NCBI GenBank assembly: GCA_963729275.1
Contig: CAVSNH010000013.1
Span: 806,001-870,000, forward strand
Length of the DNA: 64,000 nt
Origin: CAVSNH01 sp963729275
GTDB lineage: Bacteria > Actinomycetota > Acidimicrobiia > Acidimicrobiales > RAAP-2
Reading direction: 5' to 3'
A program made the position numbers and the translations under genes. This document shows, one piece after another, positions 29,472 to 37,622 of this stretch. Numbering within the stretch: position 1 is the first letter of the stretch; each line of letters begins with the position of its first letter. A model generated the notes under the pieces. It had not been told where the DNA came from. It saw only the letters and a program-made list of their open reading frames with translations, and ran no database searches.

Positions 29472-29945
29472 ATGCCCGCCATCACCCCCTGCCTGTGGTT
29501 CGACACCGAGGGCCACGACGCCGCCGAGTTCTACGTGTCGATCTTCGACAATTCGCGCATCACCGACGTCACCCACTACGGCGAGACCGGGCCTCGGCCG
29601 GCCGGCACCGTGCTGAGCGTGGCCTTCGAGCTCGACGGGACGCCCTTCCTCGCCCTCAACGGCGGTCCCGAGCACCGCGGCTTCACCGAGGCCATCTCCT
29701 TCCAGGTGCACTGCCCGACCCAGCGCGAAGTCGACCGGCTCTGGGAGGAGCTCGGTGCCGACGGAGAACCGGGGCCGTGCGGGTGGCTCAAGGATCGCTT
29801 CGGCCTGTCCTGGCAGATCGTCCCCGACGAGCTCCCCACCCTTCTCGGAGATCCCGACCCGGCGCGGGCCGAGCGAGCCATGAAGGCGATGCTCGGCATG
29901 GGCAAGCTCGACGTCGACGCCATCCGCCGGGCCGCCGACAGCTGA
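29472..29945 (+). CDS. VOC-superfamily protein (PhnB / 3-demethylubiquinone methyltransferase-like fold)
   Basis: A 157-residue protein opening MPAITPCLWFDTEGHDAAEFYVSIF, with SFQVHCPTQREVDRLWEEL and GWLKDRFGLSWQIVPDEL motifs. This is the PhnB-like subgroup of the vicinal-oxygen-chelate fold (beta-alpha-beta-beta-beta repeats). Members are often annotated as 3-demethylubiquinone-9 3-methyltransferase, but that activity is not established for most, so I keep to the fold. AAAGGAG lies just before the ATG. Its neighbours do not suggest a pathway. Confidence 0.8.
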   Translation: MPAITPCLWFDTEGHDAAEFYVSIFDNSRITDVTHYGETGPRPAGTVLSVAFELDGTPFLALNGGPEHRGFTEAISFQVHCPTQREVDRLWEELGADGEPGPCGWLKDRFGLSWQIVPDELPTLLGDPDPARAERAMKAMLGMGKLDVDAIRRAADS

Positions 29946-30010
29946 CGTCGACAGCGCCGGCCGATGGCGGCTGAGACGCCGACCACGCGCACATCCCGCG
30001 GTTGTACTTG

Positions 30011-30092
30011 TGGGCCGGGAAGGATTCGAACCTTCGAAGGCTGAGCCGGCAGATTTACAGTCTGCTCCCTTTGGCCGCTCGGGCACCGACCC
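30011..30092 (-). tRNA. trnY: tRNA-Tyr (GTA)
   Basis: An 82-nt class II tRNA with a long variable arm. Acceptor GGGTCGG pairs with CCGGCCC, discriminator A, T-arm GAAGG-TTCGAAT-CCTTC, anticodon GTA at 30058-30056. No encoded CCA. It is divergent from the YajQ gene 43 nt away. Confidence 0.95.
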
Positions 30093-30123
30093 GCGGGCCC
30101 GAAGGTTACCCGGGGCCCGGCAC

Positions 30124-30129
30124 TACTGT
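30124..30129 (+). promoter_or_regulatory. -10 element TACTGT (leaderless) for the YajQ-family gene
   Basis: Ends 6 nt before the ATG at 30136; no ribosome-binding sequence is present. Confidence 0.5.
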
Positions 30130-30135
30130 TTCGAC

Positions 30136-30624
30136 ATGCCCACCTTCGACATCGTCTCCGAGGTCGACATCCAGGAGGTTCGCAACGCCGTCGACCAGGC
30201 CAACCGCGAGGCGGCCAACCGGTTCGACTTCAAGGGCACCGATTCCGAGATCGAGATGACCGACAAGGAGCTCCTGCTCAAGTCGTCGACGCCCGACCGC
30301 CTCCGCGCCCTCTACCAGGTCCTCCAAGAGAAGCTCGTCCGCCGCCAGGTCTCGCTCAAGGCCTTCGACGTCGGTCAGGTCGAGGAGGCGTCGCGAGGCG
30401 CGGCGCGCCAGCGACTCGGCATCCGGGCCGGCATCTCTTCCGACCATGCCAAGAAGCTCAACAAGTTCATCAAGGACCTCGGCCTCAAGGGCGTGAGCTC
30501 ACAGACCCAAGGCGACCAGTTGCGGGTCAACGGCAAGAAGCGCGACGACCTCCAGGCTGTCATCGCCGCCTGCAAGGCCGAGGACTTCGGCATCCCCTTG
30601 CAGTTCGAGAACTTCCGCGACTGA
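30136..30624 (+). CDS. YajQ-family nucleotide/cyclic-di-GMP-binding protein
   Basis: A 162-residue protein opening MPTFDIVSEVDIQEVRNAVDQANREAANRFDFKGTD, the YajQ (UPF0234) signature, ending GIPLQFENFRD. The family has two ferredoxin-like domains; Xanthomonas members bind cyclic di-GMP and act on transcription, whereas the role in actinobacteria is unknown. Start chosen from the family N-terminus and the leaderless -10 sequence; the open frame further upstream overlaps tRNA-Tyr and is not coding. Confidence 0.92.
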   Translation: MPTFDIVSEVDIQEVRNAVDQANREAANRFDFKGTDSEIEMTDKELLLKSSTPDRLRALYQVLQEKLVRRQVSLKAFDVGQVEEASRGAARQRLGIRAGISSDHAKKLNKFIKDLGLKGVSSQTQGDQLRVNGKKRDDLQAVIAACKAEDFGIPLQFENFRD

Positions 30625-30663
30625 CCGCCAGCGCCGCGCATCACGACCAAAGGGCCGATCTGC

Positions 30664-31164
30664 TCAGGCCGCCTCGACCAGCTCGTCGAGCTCCTCCACC
30701 GGGTGCACATGGAAGAGCCGGTTGTAGAGCATGAACTTGAGCACCCAGAAGAGGCCGAACGAGATCAGGTTGGCGGCCAGAACCACGATGGTCAGCCCGA
30801 AGTGGCTGAGGTGGAAGGACTCTCCGATGTGGCGAGCGACGGCCGCGCCCCCGATCGAGACCACGATGCCGGCCGCAGACATCACCCAGAACGGGATGAC
30901 CTCCTTGACCAGGTGGGAACGGCCACCCTTGCCCCACACCCACATGCGATTGAGGTAATAGGACGGGATGGTGGCGATGACGTTGGCCACCACCGTGCTC
31001 GTGATGACGCCGAACCAGTGCCCTACGCCGAAGATGATCGCTAGAGCGACGAAGGAGACAATGGTCGAGACCACTGACACCATCGAGTAGCGAATCAGCT
31101 TTGTCCCCTCGGGCGTGTGGCGGCGTTCCCACACATGCACGAGGCGAAGGCGCAGACCCCCCAT
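30664..31164 (-). CDS. GtrA-family membrane protein
   Basis: A 166-residue protein with four predicted membrane segments (about residues 28-48, 52-74, 84-106 and 116-140). The motifs FGVITSTVVANVIATIPSYYLNRMWVWG and LISFGLFWVLKFMLYNRLF define the GtrA/DPMS fold, which is thought to move polyprenol-linked sugars across the membrane or assist glycosyltransferases. No glycosyltransferase lies next to it; the MptB-like gene is 1.5 kb away. The ATG at 31164 is supported by a TAAGGT leaderless -10 sequence; the upstream open frame is not. Confidence 0.85.
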   Translation of the reverse strand: MGGLRLRLVHVWERRHTPEGTKLIRYSMVSVVSTIVSFVALAIIFGVGHWFGVITSTVVANVIATIPSYYLNRMWVWGKGGRSHLVKEVIPFWVMSAAGIVVSIGGAAVARHIGESFHLSHFGLTIVVLAANLISFGLFWVLKFMLYNRLFHVHPVEELDELVEAA

Positions 31165-31171
31165 CGACCCC

Positions 31172-31177
31172 ACCTTA
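31172..31177 (-). promoter_or_regulatory. -10 element TAAGGT (leaderless) for the GtrA gene
   Basis: Ends 7 nt before the ATG at 31164 on the minus strand; no Shine-Dalgarno sequence. Confidence 0.5.
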
Positions 31178-31237
31178 GCCGTGGCCAAATGCCCGCTCAG
31201 GTCGGGCGGCGCCTGCCCCAGCGGGAATTGAGGCGAT

Positions 31238-32407
31238 TCACAGCCGGTTGGCACGAGCCACACCACCCAAGAAGGCAGCGCTGCGTTTGGGCCGTCGTTC
31301 GAAGGTCGTCCGGTCCACCTCGACGAGGCCGAACGTCGGCACATAGCCGAGCACCCATTCGAAATTGTCGAGCAGGCTCCAGTAGAAGTAGCCGCGGACG
31401 TCGAGGCCGTCCTCGAGGCAGCGGCGCACCCCGTCGAGCGCCCGGGTGACGTACTCGATGCGCTGGGCGTCGTCGACCGTGCCGATGCCGTTCTCGGTGA
31501 CGTAGATGGGCACGCCTCGGGTCCGGTCGACCGCCCGGCGGATGGTGTGCTCGAGCGCTGCGGGCCAGAACTCGTAGCCCATCTGGGTCACCGCAACCCC
31601 CGCTTCGGGGCCGAGCGGCCCGTCGGGGCCCACCCGCATGCGCGTGTAGGTCTGGACGCCGACGAAGTCGTCGCCCCCGGTAGCGTCGAGGAACACGTCC
31701 TCGGATGGCCCGCGCAACCGCTCGACCCATGCCTCCCCGCCCGGCTCGAGCTGGTAGTCGGTCATCGACAGAGTGAGCCCGACCTGCGCCTCCCCGGGGC
31801 CAGAGCGAATGGCCTCGCACCCCTTGCGGTGGGCGGCGACCAGCGCCTCGTTGACCGCGGCGCGACGTGTCCGATCGCGCACGCCCGGTGGAAACAGGCC
31901 GTGGCGCCAGCCCATGGTGGCCACCACGTTCGGCTCGTTCAGGGTGCACGCCATGCCAAGGAGGTCGCCCAGATGCTCGGTCGTCCGCCCGCAGAACCGG
32001 GCGAAGCGGTCGGGAGCCTCCGGTGCTTCCCAGGTGCCCATGGCCGCCAGCCAGCGCGGATGAGTGAAGTGGTGGAAGGTGACGACCGGAGCGAGGCCCC
32101 GTTCGAGACAGGTGGCCACCATCCGCCGGTAGTGGTCGAGGGCCACCCGAGAGAACTCCCCTTCCTCGGGCTCGATCCGGCTCCACTCGAGCGAGAACCG
32201 GTAGGCCCCGAGACCGAGGCCGGCGACCAGGTCGATGTCCTCGGGGTAGCGGTTGAACGAGTCGCAGGCGTCACCGCTCGACTCGGCGCAGAGCGACCCC
32301 GGCGCATGCTCGAAGGCCCACCAGTCGTTGTTGACGTTCCCGCCTTCGATCTGGTGGGCGGCCGTGGCCGTGCCCCACAGGAACCCGTCGGGGAAGGAAT
32401 CCGGCAC
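31238..32407 (-). CDS. Glycoside hydrolase family 1 beta-glycosidase
   Basis: A 389-residue GH1 enzyme. It opens with FPDGFLWGTATAAHQIEGG, has the acid/base motif CTLNEPN (about residues 150-156) and the nucleophile motif YVTENGIG (about 294-301), and ends with the GYFYWSLLDNFEW aglycone-site segment. Likely hydrolyses beta-glucosides or related sugars in the cytoplasm, since no signal peptide is present. At 389 residues it is shorter than the common 440-470, mainly in loops. I choose GTG at 32407 because TACCGT lies 7 nt upstream; a GTG at 32416 is the alternative. Confidence 0.9.
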   Translation of the reverse strand: MPDSFPDGFLWGTATAAHQIEGGNVNNDWWAFEHAPGSLCAESSGDACDSFNRYPEDIDLVAGLGLGAYRFSLEWSRIEPEEGEFSRVALDHYRRMVATCLERGLAPVVTFHHFTHPRWLAAMGTWEAPEAPDRFARFCGRTTEHLGDLLGMACTLNEPNVVATMGWRHGLFPPGVRDRTRRAAVNEALVAAHRKGCEAIRSGPGEAQVGLTLSMTDYQLEPGGEAWVERLRGPSEDVFLDATGGDDFVGVQTYTRMRVGPDGPLGPEAGVAVTQMGYEFWPAALEHTIRRAVDRTRGVPIYVTENGIGTVDDAQRIEYVTRALDGVRRCLEDGLDVRGYFYWSLLDNFEWVLGYVPTFGLVEVDRTTFERRPKRSAAFLGGVARANRL

Positions 32408-32414
32408 GCCGTGC

Positions 32415-32420
32415 ACGGTA
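32415..32420 (-). promoter_or_regulatory. -10 element TACCGT (leaderless) for the GH1 gene
   Basis: Ends 7 nt before the GTG at 32407 and overlaps the alternative GTG at 32416, favouring the shorter protein. Confidence 0.45.
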
Positions 32421-32497
32421 TCCGGGCGAGCCGGGCCTCCGACAACCCACCCGTCGCCTCCACAGGGAACCGGGGGCCAAACTGACAGGATGGAGAC

Positions 32498-33346
32498 GTG
32501 AGCGAAGACCTCGACCTGCTCGTCGACCTACTCGACCTCGAGACCATCGAGGTCAACATCTTCCGCGGCCTGAGCCCCGACGAAGACCGTCAGCGGGTCT
32601 TCGGCGGCCAGGTGGCGGCTCAGTCGCTCATGGCCGCGGGGCGAACGATCGGTCCCGACCGGCGACCCCATTCGCTGCACGCCTACTTCCTGCGGCCGGG
32701 CGATCCCAACGCGCCGATCCTCTACGAGGTCGACCGCATCCGGGACGGGAGCTCCTTCACCACCCGACGGGTGGTGGCCATCCAGCACGGGCGGGCCATC
32801 TTCAACCTGTCGACGTCATTCCACGTGGAGGAGACGGGTCTCAGCCACCAGTTCCCCATGCCCGAGGCACCCGACCCCGAGAGCCTCCCGAGCCTGGCCG
32901 ACCAGCTCGAGCCCTACCGCGACGCGCTCGAAGGGTGGTTCGAACGCCCCCATCCCATCGACCAGCGCTTCATCGGCGGCCTCCCCTTCTCCCCGAATGC
33001 CAGTCATGAGCCCACGCAGCGACTGTGGATCCGGGCCGATGGGACACTTCCCGACGATCCGCTCCTGCACGCCTGCATCGCCACTTACGCCTCGGACATG
33101 TCCCTCTTCGACTCCATGCTCGCGCCTCACCAGGTCAAATGGGACGACGTGAACTTCATGGGGGCGAGCCTGGACCACTGCATGTGGTTCCATCGGCCGT
33201 TCCGAGCCGACGAGTGGTTGCTCTTCGACTCCGACAGCCCGTCGGCCTACGGAGCCCGGGGGATCGCCCGCGGGTTGATGTTCACCCGCCGCGGTGATCT
33301 CGTCGTGTCGATGGTCCAGGAAGGCCTGATGCGGGTGATCGGCTGA
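32498..33346 (+). CDS. tesB: Acyl-CoA thioesterase II
   Basis: A 282-residue double-hotdog thioesterase. Conserved segments are DRQRVFGGQVAAQSLMAAGRTI and PHSLHAYFLRPGDPNAPILYEVDRIRDGSSFTTRRVVAIQHG in the first half and the MLAPHQVKWDDVNFMGASLDHCMWFHRPFRADEWLL region with the catalytic Asp in the second. It hydrolyses acyl-CoA to fatty acid and CoA. GTG start. Divergent from the GH1 gene with 81-90 nt between. Confidence 0.93.
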   Translation: MSEDLDLLVDLLDLETIEVNIFRGLSPDEDRQRVFGGQVAAQSLMAAGRTIGPDRRPHSLHAYFLRPGDPNAPILYEVDRIRDGSSFTTRRVVAIQHGRAIFNLSTSFHVEETGLSHQFPMPEAPDPESLPSLADQLEPYRDALEGWFERPHPIDQRFIGGLPFSPNASHEPTQRLWIRADGTLPDDPLLHACIATYASDMSLFDSMLAPHQVKWDDVNFMGASLDHCMWFHRPFRADEWLLFDSDSPSAYGARGIARGLMFTRRGDLVVSMVQEGLMRVIG

Positions 33347-33387
33347 CCGGCACCGGTGCCGGCGCCCGAGGTGGGGCTCGCTGAAGG

Positions 33388-34659
33388 TCAGCGAGCGGCC
33401 ATCGTCGTGTAGTCCCGACTTTCGGCGCCGATGTAGAGCTGGCGGGGACGGGCGATCTTCGAGTCCTGGTCGAGCATCTCCTGCCAGTGGGCGAGCCACC
33501 CGGCCGTCCGGGGGATGGCGAAGAGGACCGGGAACATCTCGAGCGGGAAACCCATGGCCTGGTAGATGAGGCCGGAGTAGAAGTCGACGTTGGGGTAGAG
33601 CTTCCTCGAGGTGAAGTACTCGTCCGAAAGGGCGATCTCCTCGAGCTTGAGGGCGATGTCGAGCAGCGGGTTCTTGCCGGTGACGGTGAAGACCTCGTCC
33701 GCCGTCTTCTTGATGATCGTGGCCCGCGGGTCGTAGCTCTTGTACACCCGGTGCCCGAATCCCTGCAGGCGACCGGCCGAGCCCTCCTTCACGGAGGCGA
33801 TGAAGGGCTCGACGTTGTCGATGGAGCCGATCTCCGTGAGCATGCGGATGACCTGTTCGTTGGCCCCACCGTGGCGTGGGCCGTAGAGAGCGGCGGCGGC
33901 GGCGGCGGTGGCCGAGTAGGGGTCGGCGTGCGAGGAGCCCACCACCCGCATGGCCGTGGTCGAGCAGTTCTGCTCGTGGTCGGCGTGGAGGATGAAGAGG
34001 ACGTCGAGGGCTCGGGCCAGGATGGGGTTGGCGTCGAAACGGGGCTCGGCGATCTTCCACATCATCGAGAGGAAGTTGGAGGTGAAGGGCAGCGAGTTGT
34101 CGGGGTAGACGAAGGGCATGCCCACGCTGAACCGGTGGGCGGCCGCCGCCAGGGTCGGCATCTTGGCGATCAGGCGGATGATCTGCTTGTTGCGGGATTC
34201 GGCGTCGAAGATGTCCTTGGCGTCGAGGTAGAAGGTGGACAGGGCGGCGACCGCCGATACCAGCATCCCCATGGGGTGGGCGTCGTAGTGGAAGCCCTCG
34301 AGGAACCTCTTTCGGACGTTCTCGTGGATGAAGGTGTGGTTGGTGATCTCGTGGCGCCACTCGTCGAACTGGGCCTCGGTGGGCAGCTCGCCGTAGAGCA
34401 GGAGATAGGCAACCTCGAGGTAGGTCGACTTCTCGGCCAGTTGCTCGATGGGGTAGCCGCGGTAGCGAAGGATGCCCAAGTCGCCGTCGAGGTAGGTGAT
34501 CGAGCTCTCGCAGGCGGCGGTCGAGACGAAGCCGGGATCGTAGAACCAGATCCCCGGGAGGACCTTCGACCACTGGGTGGCCGAGACACCGCCGTTGTCG
34601 ATCGGGATCTCGAGGGACTCACCGCTGCGGTTGTCGGTGATCGTGATGCTCTCGGCCAC
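33388..34659 (-). CDS. gltA: Citrate synthase
   Basis: A 423-residue type II citrate synthase. Active-site histidines lie in NCSTTAMRVVGSSHADP (HADHEQNCST region near residue 232) and GPRHGGANEQVIRML (near 267), with FGHRVYKSYDPRATIIKK (near 306-323) and the conserved acidic residue of the C-terminal half. It condenses acetyl-CoA with oxaloacetate. GTG start at 34659, preceded by a GGGAGGGTAGAGG purine stretch. Convergent with tesB. Confidence 0.96.
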   Translation of the reverse strand: MAESITITDNRSGESLEIPIDNGGVSATQWSKVLPGIWFYDPGFVSTAACESSITYLDGDLGILRYRGYPIEQLAEKSTYLEVAYLLLYGELPTEAQFDEWRHEITNHTFIHENVRKRFLEGFHYDAHPMGMLVSAVAALSTFYLDAKDIFDAESRNKQIIRLIAKMPTLAAAAHRFSVGMPFVYPDNSLPFTSNFLSMMWKIAEPRFDANPILARALDVLFILHADHEQNCSTTAMRVVGSSHADPYSATAAAAAALYGPRHGGANEQVIRMLTEIGSIDNVEPFIASVKEGSAGRLQGFGHRVYKSYDPRATIIKKTADEVFTVTGKNPLLDIALKLEEIALSDEYFTSRKLYPNVDFYSGLIYQAMGFPLEMFPVLFAIPRTAGWLAHWQEMLDQDSKIARPRQLYIGAESRDYTTMAAR

Positions 34660-34780
34660 GGACCTCTACCCTCCCGTCCTGCGTCTGGGGTGCTTCACCA
34701 ATCCTAGATCGGTGACCCTCACCCTCGACCAGTCGGAACCGGGTTGCCGGCGAGACCGGTCACCCTCGTTACGGTCTCGG

Positions 34781-36001
34781 TCACCGGGTGATCTGCACCA
34801 GGAATTGCTGGGTCGAACCTTGCGGCTGTAGCTGCTGCCCGACCGGGATGGCGATGGATACGGTCACGACGTAGCGGTGGCCATTGGCCACGGCGAAAGG
34901 ACCGAAGACGAGGCCGGTGGCACCACCCGATCGAAGAGTGACCGACGTCTTTTGGGCCCCGCCCCGGGCGCGGAGCGGCGGTGGGGCCGTGCCGGGCAGG
35001 TCGAGGAGCGCCACGGTGGCCGTCACGGCAATATCCGACTCGGCCACCGTCCCGCAGTTGGTCACCGTGGCCTTGACCGTGAGGGTGGGCGTGGGGGGCA
35101 GGACGGTCGGCGCCGCACCCGGTGGGATGGACTGGGCGTTGCCGCAGGACACGCCGATGACTCCCGATGCGGCGTTGGGCGCTCCGGGGTTGGGGGGCAC
35201 GGCCGGTGGCTCGAGGCCGGCGGCCGTGACCACCAGGTGATGGAAGGGCTGCAGGGCGACCGAGGAGGCCAAGGCCGGGGCGGTGGCGTCGAGTTGCACC
35301 GCTCCGAGCGGTGCGGCCGATTGAGGCGCCGGCACCCACACCGAATTCGGTAGCGAGAGGTGGTAGCGGTGGCGTCGGATGTCGGCCAACAAGCCGCGGT
35401 AGCGCGCATCGGCCTGCTCGAACGTCGCTCCGGCCGCCCCCATGGCGACCGAGGCTGTCGTGGGCGAGAGGAGTGGACCATTGGGCGGGGCCACGGTCGA
35501 CACCGGGGCGCCGGCCACCGGCAACGGAGTCATGCCCAGCAGCTGGTCGATGGTCGAGCGCAGATGCTCGGTGGCGGATGCCCGTTCCCCCATAACGGCC
35601 GAAAACTGGACGGCCATCGTGCCGGACGGTGTGGGGGTGGCGATGGCCTGGGCCTGCGCCGACTGCGCGCTGGTCGCGCTGACCGCCTCGTCGAGCCCCT
35701 GCTCGAGCTGGGCTCGAGCGGTGAACGGCAGCCCTCCGTTGGTCTCCGTGGGCGCTTTGGCCATCAACGTGGCCAGGGCAGCACCCGTCCGGTTCGACGC
35801 CTGGACGACGCTCGTGGCCAGCGTCCCATAGCTCTGGTCGGTCGACGCCCGGTACGAAGCGGATCGGGCCCCGACGTCGGCCAGTGCGCCGACGAGCAGA
35901 CCGACGACGACGGCGGCCACCAGCGCGAGCGGCAACCAGCGAAAGGCATGGCGGAGCCCGGACGGCCGACGGCGTCGACGGCGGCCGCCGGGGCGCAACA
36001 T
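34781..36001 (-). CDS. Hypothetical membrane-anchored extracellular protein
   Basis: A 406-residue protein I do not recognise. A very basic N-terminus (RPGGRRRRRRPSG) precedes one membrane segment (about residues 22-46, LPLALVAAVVVGLLVGALA), so the rest should face outward. Residues 50-220 are Ala/Ser/Thr-rich and look helical with polar faces; residues 240-406 look beta-rich and contain a CxxxxxxxxxxC-like pair (VSCGNAQ... TVTNCGTV) with a segment resembling CARDB/Ig-type adhesion repeats (LTVKATVTNCGTVAESDIAVTATVAL). Located between gltA and the sqdB homologue with no shared operon features. Leaderless start at 36001. Confidence 0.75.
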   Translation of the reverse strand: MLRPGGRRRRRRPSGLRHAFRWLPLALVAAVVVGLLVGALADVGARSASYRASTDQSYGTLATSVVQASNRTGAALATLMAKAPTETNGGLPFTARAQLEQGLDEAVSATSAQSAQAQAIATPTPSGTMAVQFSAVMGERASATEHLRSTIDQLLGMTPLPVAGAPVSTVAPPNGPLLSPTTASVAMGAAGATFEQADARYRGLLADIRRHRYHLSLPNSVWVPAPQSAAPLGAVQLDATAPALASSVALQPFHHLVVTAAGLEPPAVPPNPGAPNAASGVIGVSCGNAQSIPPGAAPTVLPPTPTLTVKATVTNCGTVAESDIAVTATVALLDLPGTAPPPLRARGGAQKTSVTLRSGGATGLVFGPFAVANGHRYVVTVSIAIPVGQQLQPQGSTQQFLVQITR

Positions 36002-36008
36002 TCCGACG

Positions 36009-36014
36009 ACGTTA
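36009..36014 (-). promoter_or_regulatory. -10 element TAACGT (leaderless) for the 406-residue protein
   Basis: Ends 7 nt before the ATG at 36001; no binding site for the ribosome is visible. Confidence 0.5.
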
Positions 36015-36190
36015 CCGCCGCGACCAGGAGGGACCCGGGGGCGAGGGACTTGGGCGGCCAGTCGGTTCGCGCCATACCGACGTGGCGGCGCGGCCCGACG
36101 GCGCCGACGTGGTCAGTGCGAGATTCAGGGAGTGGTCAGTCGGCCGGACCTGGGGGGCAGCCCCTCATCGGCCCGACGCCAGAGATCAGT

Positions 36191-37396
36191 TCAGACGACC
36201 GACGTGTCGAGCGGCTCGCTGAAGCTCGACCCCGAGGTGGGCAGGGTGCTGGAGGTGGCCTGCCACTCGACGGTGGGCAGGATGGCCTCGACGTTGACGT
36301 TGCGCTTGTGGTGCTCGCAAACAGCCAACATGGACTTCAGCACCGATGACGAGAGCAGATGAGGAACCAAGCCCAGGTCGAGCAGCTTGGTGTGTGCCGC
36401 CCGGTAGTAGTGCTCCTGCTTCTCCACCCGCGGATCGTCACAGTGCTCGATGACCGCGTCGCCCTCGAACTCCTCGACCACCAGGTCCGCCAGCTGGCCC
36501 ACCGAGTACGACTCGGTGAACTGGTTGAAGACCCGGAACTCACCTCGCTCGGCCGGGGTATGGAGGGCCAGCTCCACACAGGCGAGCGTGTCGAGGATGT
36601 TGAGCATGCCCCGGGTCTGACCGCCTTGGCCGTACACGGTGAGCGGATGACCCATCACGGCTTGCACACAGAACCGGTTGAGCACCGTTCCGAACACCCC
36701 GTCGTAGTCGAACCGGGTAGCCAGTTCCGGGTGCAGGTCGGTCTCCTCGGTCGAATGCCCGTACACGATCCCCTGGTTGAGGTCGGTGGCACGGAGGTCC
36801 CAGATGCGACAGGCGAACATGATGTTGTGGCTGTCGTGCACCTTGGACAGGTGGTAGAAGGAGCCCGGTTGCTTCGGGTACGGGAGCACGTCGGTACGGC
36901 CACGATGGTTGATCTCGATGTAGCCCTCTTCGATGTCGATGTTGGGCGTGCCGTACTCCCCCATGGTCCCGAGCTTCACCAGGTGGATGTCCCGGTTCTG
37001 CTCGGCGATGGCGTAGAGGAGATTGAGCGTGCCGACGACGTTGTTGACCTGTGAGTAGACGGCGTGCGCGCGGTCGATCATCGAGTATGGAGCCGACCGC
37101 TGCTCGGCGAAGTGAACCACTGCGTCGGGACGGAAGGAGGCGATCGTGTCCTGCACGAAGGTCGCGTCCGTGAGATCGCCCACGTAGACATCCATGGTGA
37201 GGTCGGAAAGGTCCTTCCAACGGCGGACGCGCTGCTGAAGGCTCACGATGGGGACCAGGCTCTCGACCCCCATCTCGAAGTCGTATCCCCGGCGGGCAAA
37301 GTTGTCGACGACACCGACCCGGTGTCCGCGTCGCGAGAGGTACAAGGCCGTTGGCCAACCGAGGTACCCATCACCTCCGAGGACCAGAATGTTCAC
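36191..37396 (-). CDS. sqdB: UDP-sulfoquinovose synthase homologue (SqdB/SQD1-type)
   Basis: A 401-residue extended SDR. The opening GGDGYLGWPTALYLSRRGH is the SQD1 variant of the Rossmann motif, followed by VDNFARR, FAEQRSAPYSMIDR, KLGTMGEYGTPNIDIEEGYI (Thr-Met-Gly-Glu and nearby Tyr), YPKQPGSFYHLSKVHDSHN and ATDLNQGIVYG, all hallmarks of the enzyme that makes UDP-sulfoquinovose from UDP-glucose and sulfite for sulfolipid or sulfo-glycans. GTG start with GGAGGG 7 nt upstream. No sulfoquinovosyltransferase (SqdX or SqdD) is in the window. The last 25 residues are a Ser/Thr-rich tail. Confidence 0.9.
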   Translation of the reverse strand: MNILVLGGDGYLGWPTALYLSRRGHRVGVVDNFARRGYDFEMGVESLVPIVSLQQRVRRWKDLSDLTMDVYVGDLTDATFVQDTIASFRPDAVVHFAEQRSAPYSMIDRAHAVYSQVNNVVGTLNLLYAIAEQNRDIHLVKLGTMGEYGTPNIDIEEGYIEINHRGRTDVLPYPKQPGSFYHLSKVHDSHNIMFACRIWDLRATDLNQGIVYGHSTEETDLHPELATRFDYDGVFGTVLNRFCVQAVMGHPLTVYGQGGQTRGMLNILDTLACVELALHTPAERGEFRVFNQFTESYSVGQLADLVVEEFEGDAVIEHCDDPRVEKQEHYYRAAHTKLLDLGLVPHLLSSSVLKSMLAVCEHHKRNVNVEAILPTVEWQATSSTLPTSGSSFSEPLDTSVV

Positions 37397-37622
37397 GTCT
37401 CACCCTCCAGTCGAATCGACGATCTCGCGACCACCGGGTTCCCGTACCGGGGCGGAGGCAAGGGGCATCGTAATCATTTTCCCTTGGAAACACCTAAGAA
37501 CAGGTGGATATGAGGGCTCGATCCGACCAAGATGCAACCGCCGATTGCGCTGTCTGACCAGCACCTTTGGGAATGCTCCGGTGAGCGCCCATGCGGGCCA
37601 GGCCGTGCACTCCGGGCTGCGG

